From Mariniflexile gromovii (GTDB taxonomy: Bacteria > Bacteroidota > Bacteroidia > Flavobacteriales > Flavobacteriaceae), in NCBI RefSeq assembly GCF_017814435.1, contig NZ_JAGJCB010000011.1:1-64000 (forward strand): a stretch of DNA of 64,000 bases. The letters are read 5' to 3'. The translations under genes were made by a program, and so were the position numbers. The first letter of the stretch is position 1, and each line of letters starts with the position of its first letter. Below, one piece after another: positions 24,368 through 33,342 of this stretch. The notes beneath the pieces were generated by a model, which was not told the DNA's origin, did not search any database, and saw nothing but the letters and a program-made list of their open reading frames with translations.

Positions 24368-25597
24368 ATGATAGAAAAACAAAACATACAAACCGATGCC
24401 GAAGTCTTAGTGAAAGTAGAAGGGCTTTCAAAAAAATTCTGTAAAGATTTAAAAACAAGTCTGTGGTATGGCGTTAAAGATCTAGCTTATAATATTAGTG
24501 GCAACAAAAATGAACGCTTACTTCGAGATAAAGAATTTTGGGCCGTAAAAGATATTAATTTTGAATTGCGCCGTGGTGAATGTTTAGGTTTGATAGGGCA
24601 TAACGGAGCCGGAAAATCTACCTTACTAAAAATCTTAAATGGTTTGATTAACCCTGATGCTGGAAAAGTAACCATAAAAGGACGTGTTGGTGCCCTTATA
24701 GAATTAGGAGCAGGGTTTAACCCTATTTTAAGTGGCCGCGAAAATATTTATAATAACGGAGCTGTTTTAGGATTTACAAAAAAAGAGATTGAAGCTAAAA
24801 TTGAAGACATTATAGATTTTTCTGAAATACGTGAGTTTATCGATATGCCTGTGCAAAATTACAGCTCCGGTATGAAAGTACGTTTGGGCTTTGCCGTGGC
24901 AGCACAAATGGAACCCGATGTATTGATTATTGATGAGGTTTTAGCGGTGGGAGATATGGGATTTGTTTTAAAATGTTTTAAAACTATTGATACTATTTTG
25001 CCAAATACGGCAATTATATTTGTTTCCCATAGTATGCCCATGGTATCTCGTATTTGTAGCCAGATTATCTTGTTGGAACATGGAAAAGCACAGTTTCAAG
25101 GTTATGATATAGGAAAGGCTATAGATTTATATTATATGCGTTTTGCTCAAAACGAAAGTAATGTGGTATTTGACGATGGAAGTATAATTTTAGAGAGTGT
25201 GAAATTTTTGAATATTTCAAATGTTGTTAATAATGTTCCTCAATTTAAATGGAAAGACAATATTGAATTAGAATTAGTTTTGTACAATAAATTATTAACA
25301 ACAATTCCTTATATTACTCTGAGTATTTTTGACAAAGAACAGCGAGGGGTTGCCATTTTTAATTATGAATTTATTAAGGTTAATATCACAAAAGGTAACA
25401 TTAAATTAAATTTAAAACACTCAAATTTACAATTGTCAAAAGGGACTTATTCTTTAAATTTAATTATTTACGAAAAACAAAAATTACAAAACCCCATACT
25501 AAGAATGAATAATATAATTTCTTTTCAAGTATTATATGAAATTGAAACTTGGCCTCCATTTTTATTAGATTGCGAATTGATTGTTAAACAAATTTAG
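24368..25597 (+). CDS. wzt: ABC transporter ATP-binding protein for polysaccharide export, Wzt-like
   Basis: ATPase partner of Wzm. From the ATG at 24368 the product is 409 aa: Walker A GHNGAGKST (77-85), signature YSSGMKVRL (165-173), Walker B VLIIDE (185-190), then a C-terminal extension of about 140 residues (about 270-409). In some Wzt proteins this part is a beta-sandwich that recognises the non-reducing end of the finished glycan, so chain end recognition is a reasonable inference. The frame is open back to 24308, but that part comes from the repeat block, so I reject it. The sulfotransferase gene follows 8 bases later. Confidence 0.93.
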   Translation: MIEKQNIQTDAEVLVKVEGLSKKFCKDLKTSLWYGVKDLAYNISGNKNERLLRDKEFWAVKDINFELRRGECLGLIGHNGAGKSTLLKILNGLINPDAGKVTIKGRVGALIELGAGFNPILSGRENIYNNGAVLGFTKKEIEAKIEDIIDFSEIREFIDMPVQNYSSGMKVRLGFAVAAQMEPDVLIIDEVLAVGDMGFVLKCFKTIDTILPNTAIIFVSHSMPMVSRICSQIILLEHGKAQFQGYDIGKAIDLYYMRFAQNESNVVFDDGSIILESVKFLNISNVVNNVPQFKWKDNIELELVLYNKLLTTIPYITLSIFDKEQRGVAIFNYEFIKVNITKGNIKLNLKHSNLQLSKGTYSLNLIIYEKQKLQNPILRMNNIISFQVLYEIETWPPFLLDCELIVKQI

Positions 25598-25605
25598 GAA
25601 ATTAT

Positions 25606-26331
25606 ATGATGAGATTATTGTCTAAAAAAAAAGTGCCCAAAGTAACTTTTATTTTTGGATCGCCCAGAGGAGGAACTACTTTTTTGTGGTCTCTTTTGGA
25701 ATCTTCAAAAGGAGTTGTTCCATTTATTAAGGACTTATCCAAAAATACTGAAGGGAAATATAAGACAAGTGAATCAGGTATTTACATTAATGATGAAAAG
25801 GAGGCAAGTAACAAAATAATTGCTTTTTGTAAAATGTATTCTAACTACAGAATTATTGAAAAAACTCCTTCACATACATTAATTTATAAAAAAATTATTA
25901 AAGATTTTCCAAAAAGTAAAAACTTAGTGATTTTTAGACATCCTTTAGCAATTGCTAATTCAATAATTAATTCCGAAATGGATGTGTTTAGAGGACATAC
26001 AATAGATTCCGCTGTTCAGTTGATTAAAGATTATTATTTTAATTTAATAGAGTTAAGCAGGTTAAATAATAGCATTGTTATAACTTATGAAAATTTGCTA
26101 TCAAATACACAATCGGTTTTAAATGATGTTTTTAAGAAATTAGAATTGGACAGTTCTGATTTAACTACTATTGTAGAATCAAATAAAGGACAATCTAAAA
26201 TAGATGTAAAAGGTGTTTTTAGAAAAGGAGAGGCTTTTTCCTTTCAGTACGAGCTAGATGAGTGTCTTAAAGAAAAACTTAACGAATTCTTGTCAGCAGA
26301 AATTTGTTTTTATAAATCTCTAACAATCTAA
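25606..26331 (+). CDS. Sulfotransferase
   Basis: Transfers the sulfuryl group of PAPS to an acceptor, here presumably a sugar. The 241-aa product has the 5'-phosphosulfate-binding loop at its start, FIFGSPRGGTTFLW (15-28), and the 3'-phosphate site with R111 and S119 in VIFRHPLAIANSI (108-120). These are the two PAPS contacts of the cytosolic and Golgi sulfotransferase fold. There is no signal peptide or membrane segment, so it works in the cytoplasm. It is the first gene after wzt. CysC and CysQ, which make PAPS and clear PAP, lie about 5 kb upstream, supporting sulfated polysaccharide. Confidence 0.85.
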   Translation: MMRLLSKKKVPKVTFIFGSPRGGTTFLWSLLESSKGVVPFIKDLSKNTEGKYKTSESGIYINDEKEASNKIIAFCKMYSNYRIIEKTPSHTLIYKKIIKDFPKSKNLVIFRHPLAIANSIINSEMDVFRGHTIDSAVQLIKDYYFNLIELSRLNNSIVITYENLLSNTQSVLNDVFKKLELDSSDLTTIVESNKGQSKIDVKGVFRKGEAFSFQYELDECLKEKLNEFLSAEICFYKSLTI

Positions 26332-26346
26332 AAATTAGATTTTAGC

Positions 26347-27339
26347 ATGACAAATATTTTAGTAGCAACAAATCATTTAAAAGATTTAGGTGGGTCTGAA
26401 ACATTTACATATTCTCTAATTGATGAACTTAAAAACAGACCAAATTTTAATGTAGAATATTTCACGTTTTATAAAGGACTTACTTCAGAAAAAATAGAAT
26501 CAGAACTAGATGTAAAATTCATGTCTAAGAAAAGATATGATTTAATTTTGGCCAATCACAATACTTGTGTTGACCATCTTTATAAAAATGGGTTTATTAT
26601 ACAAACCTGTCATGGAGTATACCCAAAATTAGAACAACCATCCGATAAAGCAAACGCTTATGTAGCCATTTCCCTTGAAGTTCAAAATCATCTTGCTTTA
26701 AAAGGTTATAATAGTGTTGTGATTTATAATGGAATCAATTTAAAAAAATTTAATTGTCACAATGAATTAAATGAGAAATTAACTACTGTTTTAAGTTTAT
26801 GCCAATCTGCTAAAGCAAATGAGTTTATTAAGAAAGCTTGTGATGAAATGATAATTGAATTTATCATCGCAGATAAGAATAATAATCCAACTTGGAATAT
26901 CAGTAAATTGATAAATAAGTCGGATTTAGTTATTGGTTTAGGAAGAAGTGCTTATGAGGGGATGGCTTGTGGAAGACCAGTTATCATCTATGATAATAGA
27001 GATTATTTGGATGATTTTGGAGATGGATATGTGAAAAATATTTTAGGATTAAGTTTGCAAAACAATTGCTCTGGAAGGTATTTTAAAAAGAATTTTTCAT
27101 TAGCTCAATTTATTGAAGAATTAGGTAAATACCAAAAGAAAGATGGTTTGTTTTTCAGAAGTTTTGCAGAGAAAGAACTTGACATTGAAAAAAACACAAA
27201 TAAATATTTACAATACTGGGCCACCATAAAAAAAATAGATAAAAAGCGTAAATTGAGTAAAATGGAACGTATTGTTGGAAAAAAAGTGTTAACTGTATTG
27301 ATTAAAATATATCGTCAAATAAAAAAAAATGTAAATTGA
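26347..27339 (+). CDS. Glycosyltransferase, GT-B fold, GT4-like
   Basis: The 330-aa product starts MTNILVATNHLKDLGGSETFTYSLIDEL, the N-terminal GT-B pattern of GT4 enzymes with the GG loop. The C-terminal half has GLGRSAYEGMACGRPVIIYD (about 198-216), the nucleotide-sugar-binding region with its conserved Glu. It is shorter than many GT4 proteins, with a compact central part. A basic tail (KKIDKKRKLSKMERIVGKK) may touch the membrane. It lies 15 bases after the sulfotransferase and 74 bases before the next gene. Donor and acceptor sugars cannot be read. Confidence 0.8.
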   Translation: MTNILVATNHLKDLGGSETFTYSLIDELKNRPNFNVEYFTFYKGLTSEKIESELDVKFMSKKRYDLILANHNTCVDHLYKNGFIIQTCHGVYPKLEQPSDKANAYVAISLEVQNHLALKGYNSVVIYNGINLKKFNCHNELNEKLTTVLSLCQSAKANEFIKKACDEMIIEFIIADKNNNPTWNISKLINKSDLVIGLGRSAYEGMACGRPVIIYDNRDYLDDFGDGYVKNILGLSLQNNCSGRYFKKNFSLAQFIEELGKYQKKDGLFFRSFAEKELDIEKNTNKYLQYWATIKKIDKKRKLSKMERIVGKKVLTVLIKIYRQIKKNVN

Positions 27340-27413
27340 TTTATGGATTTATTCTTGAATATGTTTTGGGAGATAACTTAAAGTAGTATAGTCAATTTTT
27401 AAATTGTATTAAA

Positions 27414-28409
27414 ATGAGCATAGCATTCACGATTTGTTCCAATAATTATTTGGCTCATGCAAAAACGTTGGGGGATTCTTATTTAGCACATCATCCAGAT
27501 TCTAAGTTTATTATTGGTTTAGTAGATAAGTTTGATGCGTCTTTTGATTATGGCGTTTTTTCATCATTTACAATAATACCTGTAGAGGAAATACAAATTA
27601 AATGCTTTAAGGAATTAAACACTAAGTATAATCTTGTAGAATTAAATACAGCGGTTAAACCTTTCTATTTTCATCATATATTTTCTGTTTTTAAGCCAAG
27701 TAAATTACTGTATATAGACCCAGATGTTTTAGTTACAAGTAATTTTGAAGAGGTGTTAAATGTTTTAGACAAAAAAAACATCCTATTAACACCACATATA
27801 TGTACACCAATAGATGACGATTATGCACCCACAGACTATCATACTTTAAGAGGCGGCATATTTAATTTAGGTTTTATTGCTTTAAGTCAATATGAAAAAG
27901 TCAAAGACTTTTTAGATTGGTGGGAGGCTAGAGTGGTAAAATATGGTTTTGCTGATTTTTCTAAAAGCATGTTTTATGACCAATTGTGGATTAATTATGT
28001 ACCTGCTTTATATGATAATTACTTTATATTAAAACATCCAGGGTACAATGCAGCAAATTGGAACCTTCATGAAAGAACCCTTTCTATTAGCAATAAAACT
28101 TATGTTGTAAATAAAGCTTATCCACTTCGTTTTTTCCATTTCAGTAGTTACAAATTCGATAAACCAAACGAAATTTGCTCTTATTTAACACGGTTTGATT
28201 TTAATAGTAGACCAGATTTAATATCTTTATTTAAAGACTATAATAAAAAACTTCTAGATAATAATGTATTAACAATATCTAACTTAAATATTTTTTATTA
28301 CCCTAAAAAATCAACTGTTGAAACGGTAAAAAGGAAAAAAAATAAATCGATTTTGTTTAAAGTTGGACATAGAATAAAAAAGGCAATTAAAGTATTAGCT
28401 TATGGTTAA
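27414..28409 (+). CDS. Glycosyltransferase, GT8-like
   Basis: The 331-aa product begins SIAFTICSNNYLAHAKTLGDSYLAHHPDS, as in GT8-type GT-A transferases that work on sugar nucleotides. It has the metal-binding DxD in LLYIDPDVLVTS (D102/D104) and a later block with DQLWINYVPAL and the HPGYNAANWNLHER segment that should form the acceptor side. The C-terminus is basic. It overlaps the next gene by 8 bases, so the two are translationally coupled. Specificity is unknown. Confidence 0.8.
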   Translation: MSIAFTICSNNYLAHAKTLGDSYLAHHPDSKFIIGLVDKFDASFDYGVFSSFTIIPVEEIQIKCFKELNTKYNLVELNTAVKPFYFHHIFSVFKPSKLLYIDPDVLVTSNFEEVLNVLDKKNILLTPHICTPIDDDYAPTDYHTLRGGIFNLGFIALSQYEKVKDFLDWWEARVVKYGFADFSKSMFYDQLWINYVPALYDNYFILKHPGYNAANWNLHERTLSISNKTYVVNKAYPLRFFHFSSYKFDKPNEICSYLTRFDFNSRPDLISLFKDYNKKLLDNNVLTISNLNIFYYPKKSTVETVKRKKNKSILFKVGHRIKKAIKVLAYG

Positions 28410-29235
28410 ATATTATAAAAAAGTTGTTGTAGTTATTCCTATACACAATGATTCTCCATCAACTTTTGAGTTGGTCTCATTTCAACAGTGCTTTAATGTG
28501 CTGGGAAAACATCCCATTAAAATAATAGCACCATATGGATTAAGTTTAGATAAGTATCAAGAGATAGTACCAAATTTAGATGTTGTTTTTATTGATAAAA
28601 TTTGGCAATCATCTATTGAAAAATATAATAAACTTAAGCTAAGTAAATTTTTCTATAAATTATTTGATAATTATCAATACTTACTTACATATGAATTGGA
28701 TGCATTTGTATTTAAAGATGAACTTATACACTGGTGCAATAGAGGCTATGATTATATTGGTGCACCATGGTTTGTAGGATATGAAACTGCTGAAAATAAG
28801 TTTTTAGGGGTTGGAAATTCCGGATTTTCTTTAAGAAAAATAAAAGCTATGCAAAATGCTATAAAAAAAGTATATCTTAAAGATGCTGCCTATCATACTT
28901 TTGGAAAGAAAACTATAATAGCACTTAAATTGTCTGTATGGCTTAACTATATACGGATCTATTTTGGAGAAAATTATACTATTCAATATGCAGATCATAT
29001 TAATGAAGATGTATTCATATCAGAAGTAATTGCCATAAAAATTAAAAAATTTAAATTAGCTCCTATTGATGAAGCAATCTCATTTGCATTTGAGGTTAAA
29101 CCAAAAGATCTTTATCAATTAAATCAAAAGAATTTGCCAATGGGATGTCATGGGTGGTGGAAGTATGATTTTAAATTTTGGCAACCATTTATTGAAAATT
29201 TTGGTTTTAAAATAGATTTACCTAATGTAAATTAA
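28402..29235 (+). CDS. DUF5672 family protein, probable glycosyltransferase
   Basis: The 277-aa product has the DUF5672 pattern: KKVVVVIPIHN at the start, YLLTYELDAFVFKDEL (about 93-108, acidic residues where GT-A enzymes bind metal), YDYIGAPWF, LGVGNSGFSLRK and a late EDVFISEV. I recall DUF5672 genes sitting in capsule and O-antigen clusters, and they are believed to be transferases; the activity is not proven here. It overlaps the previous gene and is followed 28 bases later by a GT2 gene. Confidence 0.78.
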   Translation: MVKYYKKVVVVIPIHNDSPSTFELVSFQQCFNVLGKHPIKIIAPYGLSLDKYQEIVPNLDVVFIDKIWQSSIEKYNKLKLSKFFYKLFDNYQYLLTYELDAFVFKDELIHWCNRGYDYIGAPWFVGYETAENKFLGVGNSGFSLRKIKAMQNAIKKVYLKDAAYHTFGKKTIIALKLSVWLNYIRIYFGENYTIQYADHINEDVFISEVIAIKIKKFKLAPIDEAISFAFEVKPKDLYQLNQKNLPMGCHGWWKYDFKFWQPFIENFGFKIDLPNVN

Positions 29236-29263
29236 AAGTGCCAATTTGTGAAACACTTACATA

Positions 29264-30043
29264 ATGCTTAAATTATCCATCATAACAATTAATTACAATA
29301 ATCTTTCTGGTTTAACCAAAACAGTTGCTAGTGTTTTAAATCAATCAAGAAAAGCGTTTGAGTTTATTGTTATAGATGGAGGATCTACAGATGGTAGTAA
29401 AGAATATTTAGAAAGTAGTAAAGAAAAAATAAATTATTGGGTAAGCGAACCAGATAATGGTATTTATAACGCCATGAACAAAGGCATTGCAAAAGCATCT
29501 GGTGAATATTTGTTTTTCCTAAATAGTGGCGACCATTTTATTGATGAAAATTCATTGGAAAAAGTTCAATTCCATTTAAATCAAATAGATGTTGTTTATT
29601 TTAACGTTAATGTTGTTAAAAACGGTGTTTCTAATATTTTGGAAAACCCCAAAGAAATATCTTTTGAATATATCCATAATAATTTACCATGCCATCAATG
29701 TACTTTTATACGTAAAACTGTGTTCGATAAAATAGGCTGTTATGATGAAAATTTGAAAATTGTTGCCGATTGGAAGTGGTTAATTATTGCGTTGCTTAAG
29801 CACAACGTATCCTATCAATACGTTAATGATGTTTTTTCAACTTTTTATAATGATGGTGTAAGCTCTTTAGAAGAAAATCAGCAATTAATTCAAGAAGAAC
29901 GGCAACAAGTGTTAAATACCGAGTTTCCGATTTTAATGAACGATTTAAAAACGATATATACGTTAAAAAGAGTTTTAAGAAATTTAAGAAAATCTAAAAA
30001 AATTAACTTATTAATTAAACTGGGGTTATTAGACAAATTTTAA
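29264..30043 (+). CDS. Glycosyltransferase family 2, copy A of a paralogous pair
   Basis: The 259-aa product is a GT-A transferase: KLSIITINYNN (3-13), IVIDGGSTDGS (35-45), NYWVSEPDNGIYNAMNKGI (57-75) and FFLNSGDHF (84-92), in which the usual DxD is replaced by NSGD. The C-terminus ends KLGLLDKF. The gene at 32560 has the same framework, including WVSEPDxGxYxAMNKGI and the same ending, so the two are paralogues. The next gene starts 2 bases after the stop. Confidence 0.88.
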   Translation: MLKLSIITINYNNLSGLTKTVASVLNQSRKAFEFIVIDGGSTDGSKEYLESSKEKINYWVSEPDNGIYNAMNKGIAKASGEYLFFLNSGDHFIDENSLEKVQFHLNQIDVVYFNVNVVKNGVSNILENPKEISFEYIHNNLPCHQCTFIRKTVFDKIGCYDENLKIVADWKWLIIALLKHNVSYQYVNDVFSTFYNDGVSSLEENQQLIQEERQQVLNTEFPILMNDLKTIYTLKRVLRNLRKSKKINLLIKLGLLDKF

Positions 30044-30045
30044 AT

Positions 30046-30993
30046 ATGGATTTTAAGGTATCGGTAATCATTCCAGTTTATAACTGTGAACTATTTATAG
30101 AAAAGGCTGTCAGGTCAGCATTAATGCAACCAGAGGTTTGTGAAGTCGTTGTAGTAAACGATGGCAGCACCGATGCTAGCGAAACCATTATAAAACAACT
30201 GCAAGCACAATACCCCAAAATAAAATTATACAATCATAAAAATAACCTTAATAAAGGGCGTTCAGCCACCAGAAATTTAGGTATACAAAAAGCTACAGGA
30301 GCCTATATCGCATTTTTAGACGCTGATGATTTTTATTTAGAACACCGATTTAAGAATGACCAATTAATTTTTGAGAAGAGCCAAGAGGTAGATGGTGTTT
30401 ATAACGCTATTGGAGCTCGCTTTTATAGAGAAACCAACTCGGTTGAAATAGAAAAATTAAAACTAACCACGGTTACTGAAAAAATAAATCCAAAAAATCT
30501 TTTTGAAGAATTATTATACTACAGGAAAGGACATTTTTCAATTGATGGCTTAACCTTAAAAAAAACAATTTTTAATGATGTTGGTTATTTTGATGAGTCA
30601 TTATTGGTTTCAGAAGACACAAATTTAATACTTAAAATGGCTTTGAAATGTCATTTAGAAGCTGGAATTATTAATTTGCCTGTAGCAATAAGAGGTGTAC
30701 ATGATTATAACGTCTTCAACAAAGAACATATCTATAAAAAGTATAGACCTAAAGTTTACGAATCGCTTCTATTTTGGACAAACAAAAACAAAATTGATAC
30801 AACCCAAATAGATCATTTATTGAATGTATTATGGATATTTAAATACAGGCAAACTAATAGTTTACTTAATAATATAGCATATTGGTTTTTTATATTTTTT
30901 AAAAGCCCTCAACTGCTGTTTTCTAAACTCAGTATAAAATACTTTCCCTTGGTTAGGCTTAGACAGAAACTTTTCCCATTTTTGTATAAATAA
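30046..30993 (+). CDS. Glycosyltransferase family 2
   Basis: The 315-aa product has the GT2 signature: VSVIIPVYNCE (5-15), VVVNDGSTDAS (35-45) and the metal motif FLDADDF (90-96). It also has SEDTNLILKMALK around 186-198, where the catalytic base (usually ED) is expected. A basic, hydrophobic C-terminal stretch (WFFIFFKSPQLLFSKL) could associate with the membrane. It is separated from the preceding GT2 by 2 bases. The transferred sugar is unknown. Confidence 0.88.
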   Translation: MDFKVSVIIPVYNCELFIEKAVRSALMQPEVCEVVVVNDGSTDASETIIKQLQAQYPKIKLYNHKNNLNKGRSATRNLGIQKATGAYIAFLDADDFYLEHRFKNDQLIFEKSQEVDGVYNAIGARFYRETNSVEIEKLKLTTVTEKINPKNLFEELLYYRKGHFSIDGLTLKKTIFNDVGYFDESLLVSEDTNLILKMALKCHLEAGIINLPVAIRGVHDYNVFNKEHIYKKYRPKVYESLLFWTNKNKIDTTQIDHLLNVLWIFKYRQTNSLLNNIAYWFFIFFKSPQLLFSKLSIKYFPLVRLRQKLFPFLYK

Positions 30994-31002
30994 TACTTTT
31001 AA

Positions 31003-32544
31003 ATGAGTTTTGCTCCCATAACACTTTTTGTTTACAACAGACCAACACATACTAAAAGAACGTTGGATGCATTAGCTTTAAATCTTGAAGCGCCTGAAAG
31101 TGAGTTATATATTTTTTGCGATGGACCTAAACCAAACGATAATATAGAAAACCTAAAAAAAATTAGTGAAGTTGTTGGTTTAGCCAAAAAGGAAAATAGG
31201 TTCAAGAAAGTATATGTGCAAATAAGTAAAAAAAACAAAGGTTTAGCAGAATCTATAATCTATGGGGTTACAACGATTGTAGAGAAATATGGACGTGTAA
31301 TTGTACTTGAAGATGATATAGAAACATCAAAAGGGTTTTTAAAGTATATGAATGATGCTTTAAGTTTATACGAAAATAATGACGAGGTAATGCACATTTC
31401 TGGATATATGTATCCCCATAAAGAAGTGTTGCAGGAGACATTTTTTTTTAATGTCCCTCTATGCTGGGGGTGGGCTACATGGAAAAAATCATGGAAATAT
31501 TTTAATAATAACCCTATTCAACTTTGGAATGAATTAAAACAAAAAAATTTGCTAAGTGATTTGGATAAGTTTGGCGGCAACTATTTAAGTAGTCAGTTAG
31601 CTTATAATATTACAGGAAAATTAGACACCTGGTTTATTAAATGGCATGCATCGGTTTTATTGCAAAATGGTTTTACACTGTTTCCTAAAACGTCTTTGGT
31701 ACAAAATTTTGGTTTTGATAATACAGGAGTTCATAATGGCGTACACACAGAGTTTCATAATAGTGTTTTAGCTGAAAAAATAGCTGTAAACAGTATAGCT
31801 TTTTTTGAAGATATGAAGGTTGAGACCGTAATAAAAGATTTTTATAAAGTATTGAATCATAGATATGAAAAGAAGACTTTAAAAAAGAACATTAAAGATA
31901 AGATTAGAAATTTGGTTTTTCTTATGTTTCCTGATTTAAAACGGGTTTTAAAATACAATCAAAAAAATAACCATGTAGAGAGTTATTTTGGTAATAATAT
32001 TAAGATTTATCCAGCTTCAAGAATTTCTAATACCATCATTGGAAATTACACATATATTTCAGAAAACTCGGTAATTAATAATACTATTATAGGTAAGTTT
32101 TGTTCTATTGGGGCTAATTTTATGGCAGGTAGAGGAATTCATCCAACAAACGGTATATCAACGCATCCTATGTTTTATTCGAAGAATAAGCAAAACGGTA
32201 TAACATTAACATTAAAAAATAAGACAAATGAATTTATGCCTATTACTATAGGTAGTGATGTTTTCATAGGAATGAATGTTACAGTACTAGATGGTATTAC
32301 AATTGGTGATGGTGCGATTATTGGTGCAGGAGCTGTTGTTTCCAAAAACATTCCTGCTTATGCAATTGCGGTGGGCAATCCTATCAAAGTTATAAATTAC
32401 AGGTTTGAAGATGAAATTATAAGTAAACTACTAAAAACTCAATGGTGGAATTTAAAACATGAAGACTTAACTTTGGTAGAGAAATATTTTTTTAACATTG
32501 AAGAATTCATTAAAATTTTTGAAGAAAAAATTGAAGAACAATAA
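31003..32544 (+). CDS. Fusion of a glycosyltransferase-like domain and a left-handed beta-helix acyltransferase
   Basis: The 513-aa product has two parts. Residues 1-320 are a GT-A-like domain: PITLFVYNRPTHTKRTLDAL, IFCDGPKP and VIVLEDDIETSKGFLKYM (EDD at 103-105). CWGWATWKKSW is also present, a pattern known in GNT-I-like and capsule transferases. Residues about 330-500 are hexapeptide repeats of the CatB/xenobiotic acetyltransferase type, with IGKFCSIG, HPTNGISTHPMFY and AVGNPIKVI. One protein may therefore both transfer and acetylate a sugar. The join falls in one continuous frame of normal codon use, so it is unlikely to be a sequencing artefact. Confidence 0.82.
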   Translation: MSFAPITLFVYNRPTHTKRTLDALALNLEAPESELYIFCDGPKPNDNIENLKKISEVVGLAKKENRFKKVYVQISKKNKGLAESIIYGVTTIVEKYGRVIVLEDDIETSKGFLKYMNDALSLYENNDEVMHISGYMYPHKEVLQETFFFNVPLCWGWATWKKSWKYFNNNPIQLWNELKQKNLLSDLDKFGGNYLSSQLAYNITGKLDTWFIKWHASVLLQNGFTLFPKTSLVQNFGFDNTGVHNGVHTEFHNSVLAEKIAVNSIAFFEDMKVETVIKDFYKVLNHRYEKKTLKKNIKDKIRNLVFLMFPDLKRVLKYNQKNNHVESYFGNNIKIYPASRISNTIIGNYTYISENSVINNTIIGKFCSIGANFMAGRGIHPTNGISTHPMFYSKNKQNGITLTLKNKTNEFMPITIGSDVFIGMNVTVLDGITIGDGAIIGAGAVVSKNIPAYAIAVGNPIKVINYRFEDEIISKLLKTQWWNLKHEDLTLVEKYFFNIEEFIKIFEEKIEEQ

Positions 32545-32559
32545 AGAACGAGCTAAAAT

Positions 32560-33342
32560 TTGACACCTAAAATCACCATTATAACAATCAATTTTAATAA
32601 CTTCCAAGGCCTTAAAACAACTTTTGAAAGTGTTAAAAATCAAACCTTCCAGGATTTTGAGTATATTGTTATTGATGGCGGTTCAAGTGATGGAAGTTTA
32701 AAATTACTAAAAGAGCATACTAATTATATTGATTATTGGGTAAGCGAACCAGATAAAGGTGTTTACCATGCCATGAATAAAGGCATTTTAAAAGCCACTG
32801 GAGAATATCTTTTGTTTTTAAATAGTGGAGACCATTTTTATAGTAATGTTGCATTGCAAGAAAGCCTTGATCATTTAACTGAAGAGGATATTATTTATTT
32901 TAATCTTCAAGTAACTGAGGAAGATAAGTCATTTATAAAATCATATCCAAAAATACTGTCCTTTTCGTATTTCGTTGAAGATACTTTACCGCATCCTGCA
33001 ACCTTTATAAAACGAGTAGCATTTTTAAAAACCAATATTTACAAAGAAGATTTTAAAATTCTGTCTGATTGGAAATTTTTTATCGATGCTATTTGTAAAT
33101 ATAATTTAACATATAAAAAAATTGATAAACCATTATCTACGTTTTATATTGGAGGCATGAGTTCGAACCCAGCCAATAGAGCTCTTAAGCATTCTGAACG
33201 AAGTCAGGTGTTAGAACAAGAATATGCTGCATTTATGAAAGATATGAGTGATACTTTATTGTATAAGCATATTATAGAAAATTTTAGAAAATCTAGAATT
33301 ATAAAAATATTGGTAAAATTTGGCTTTTTGAATAAATTTTAA
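32560..33342 (+). CDS. Glycosyltransferase family 2, copy B of a paralogous pair, TTG start
   Basis: The 260-aa product TPKITIITINFNNFQ and on shows the same pattern as the gene at 29264: IVIDGGSSDGS, WVSEPDKGVYHAMNKGI, LFLNSGDHF and a C-terminal KFGFLNKF. No Met occurs before the conserved block, and the only good start is the TTG at 32560, 15 bases after the previous stop. It lies 1 base before the next GT2 gene. Confidence 0.87.
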   Translation: MTPKITIITINFNNFQGLKTTFESVKNQTFQDFEYIVIDGGSSDGSLKLLKEHTNYIDYWVSEPDKGVYHAMNKGILKATGEYLLFLNSGDHFYSNVALQESLDHLTEEDIIYFNLQVTEEDKSFIKSYPKILSFSYFVEDTLPHPATFIKRVAFLKTNIYKEDFKILSDWKFFIDAICKYNLTYKKIDKPLSTFYIGGMSSNPANRALKHSERSQVLEQEYAAFMKDMSDTLLYKHIIENFRKSRIIKILVKFGFLNKF

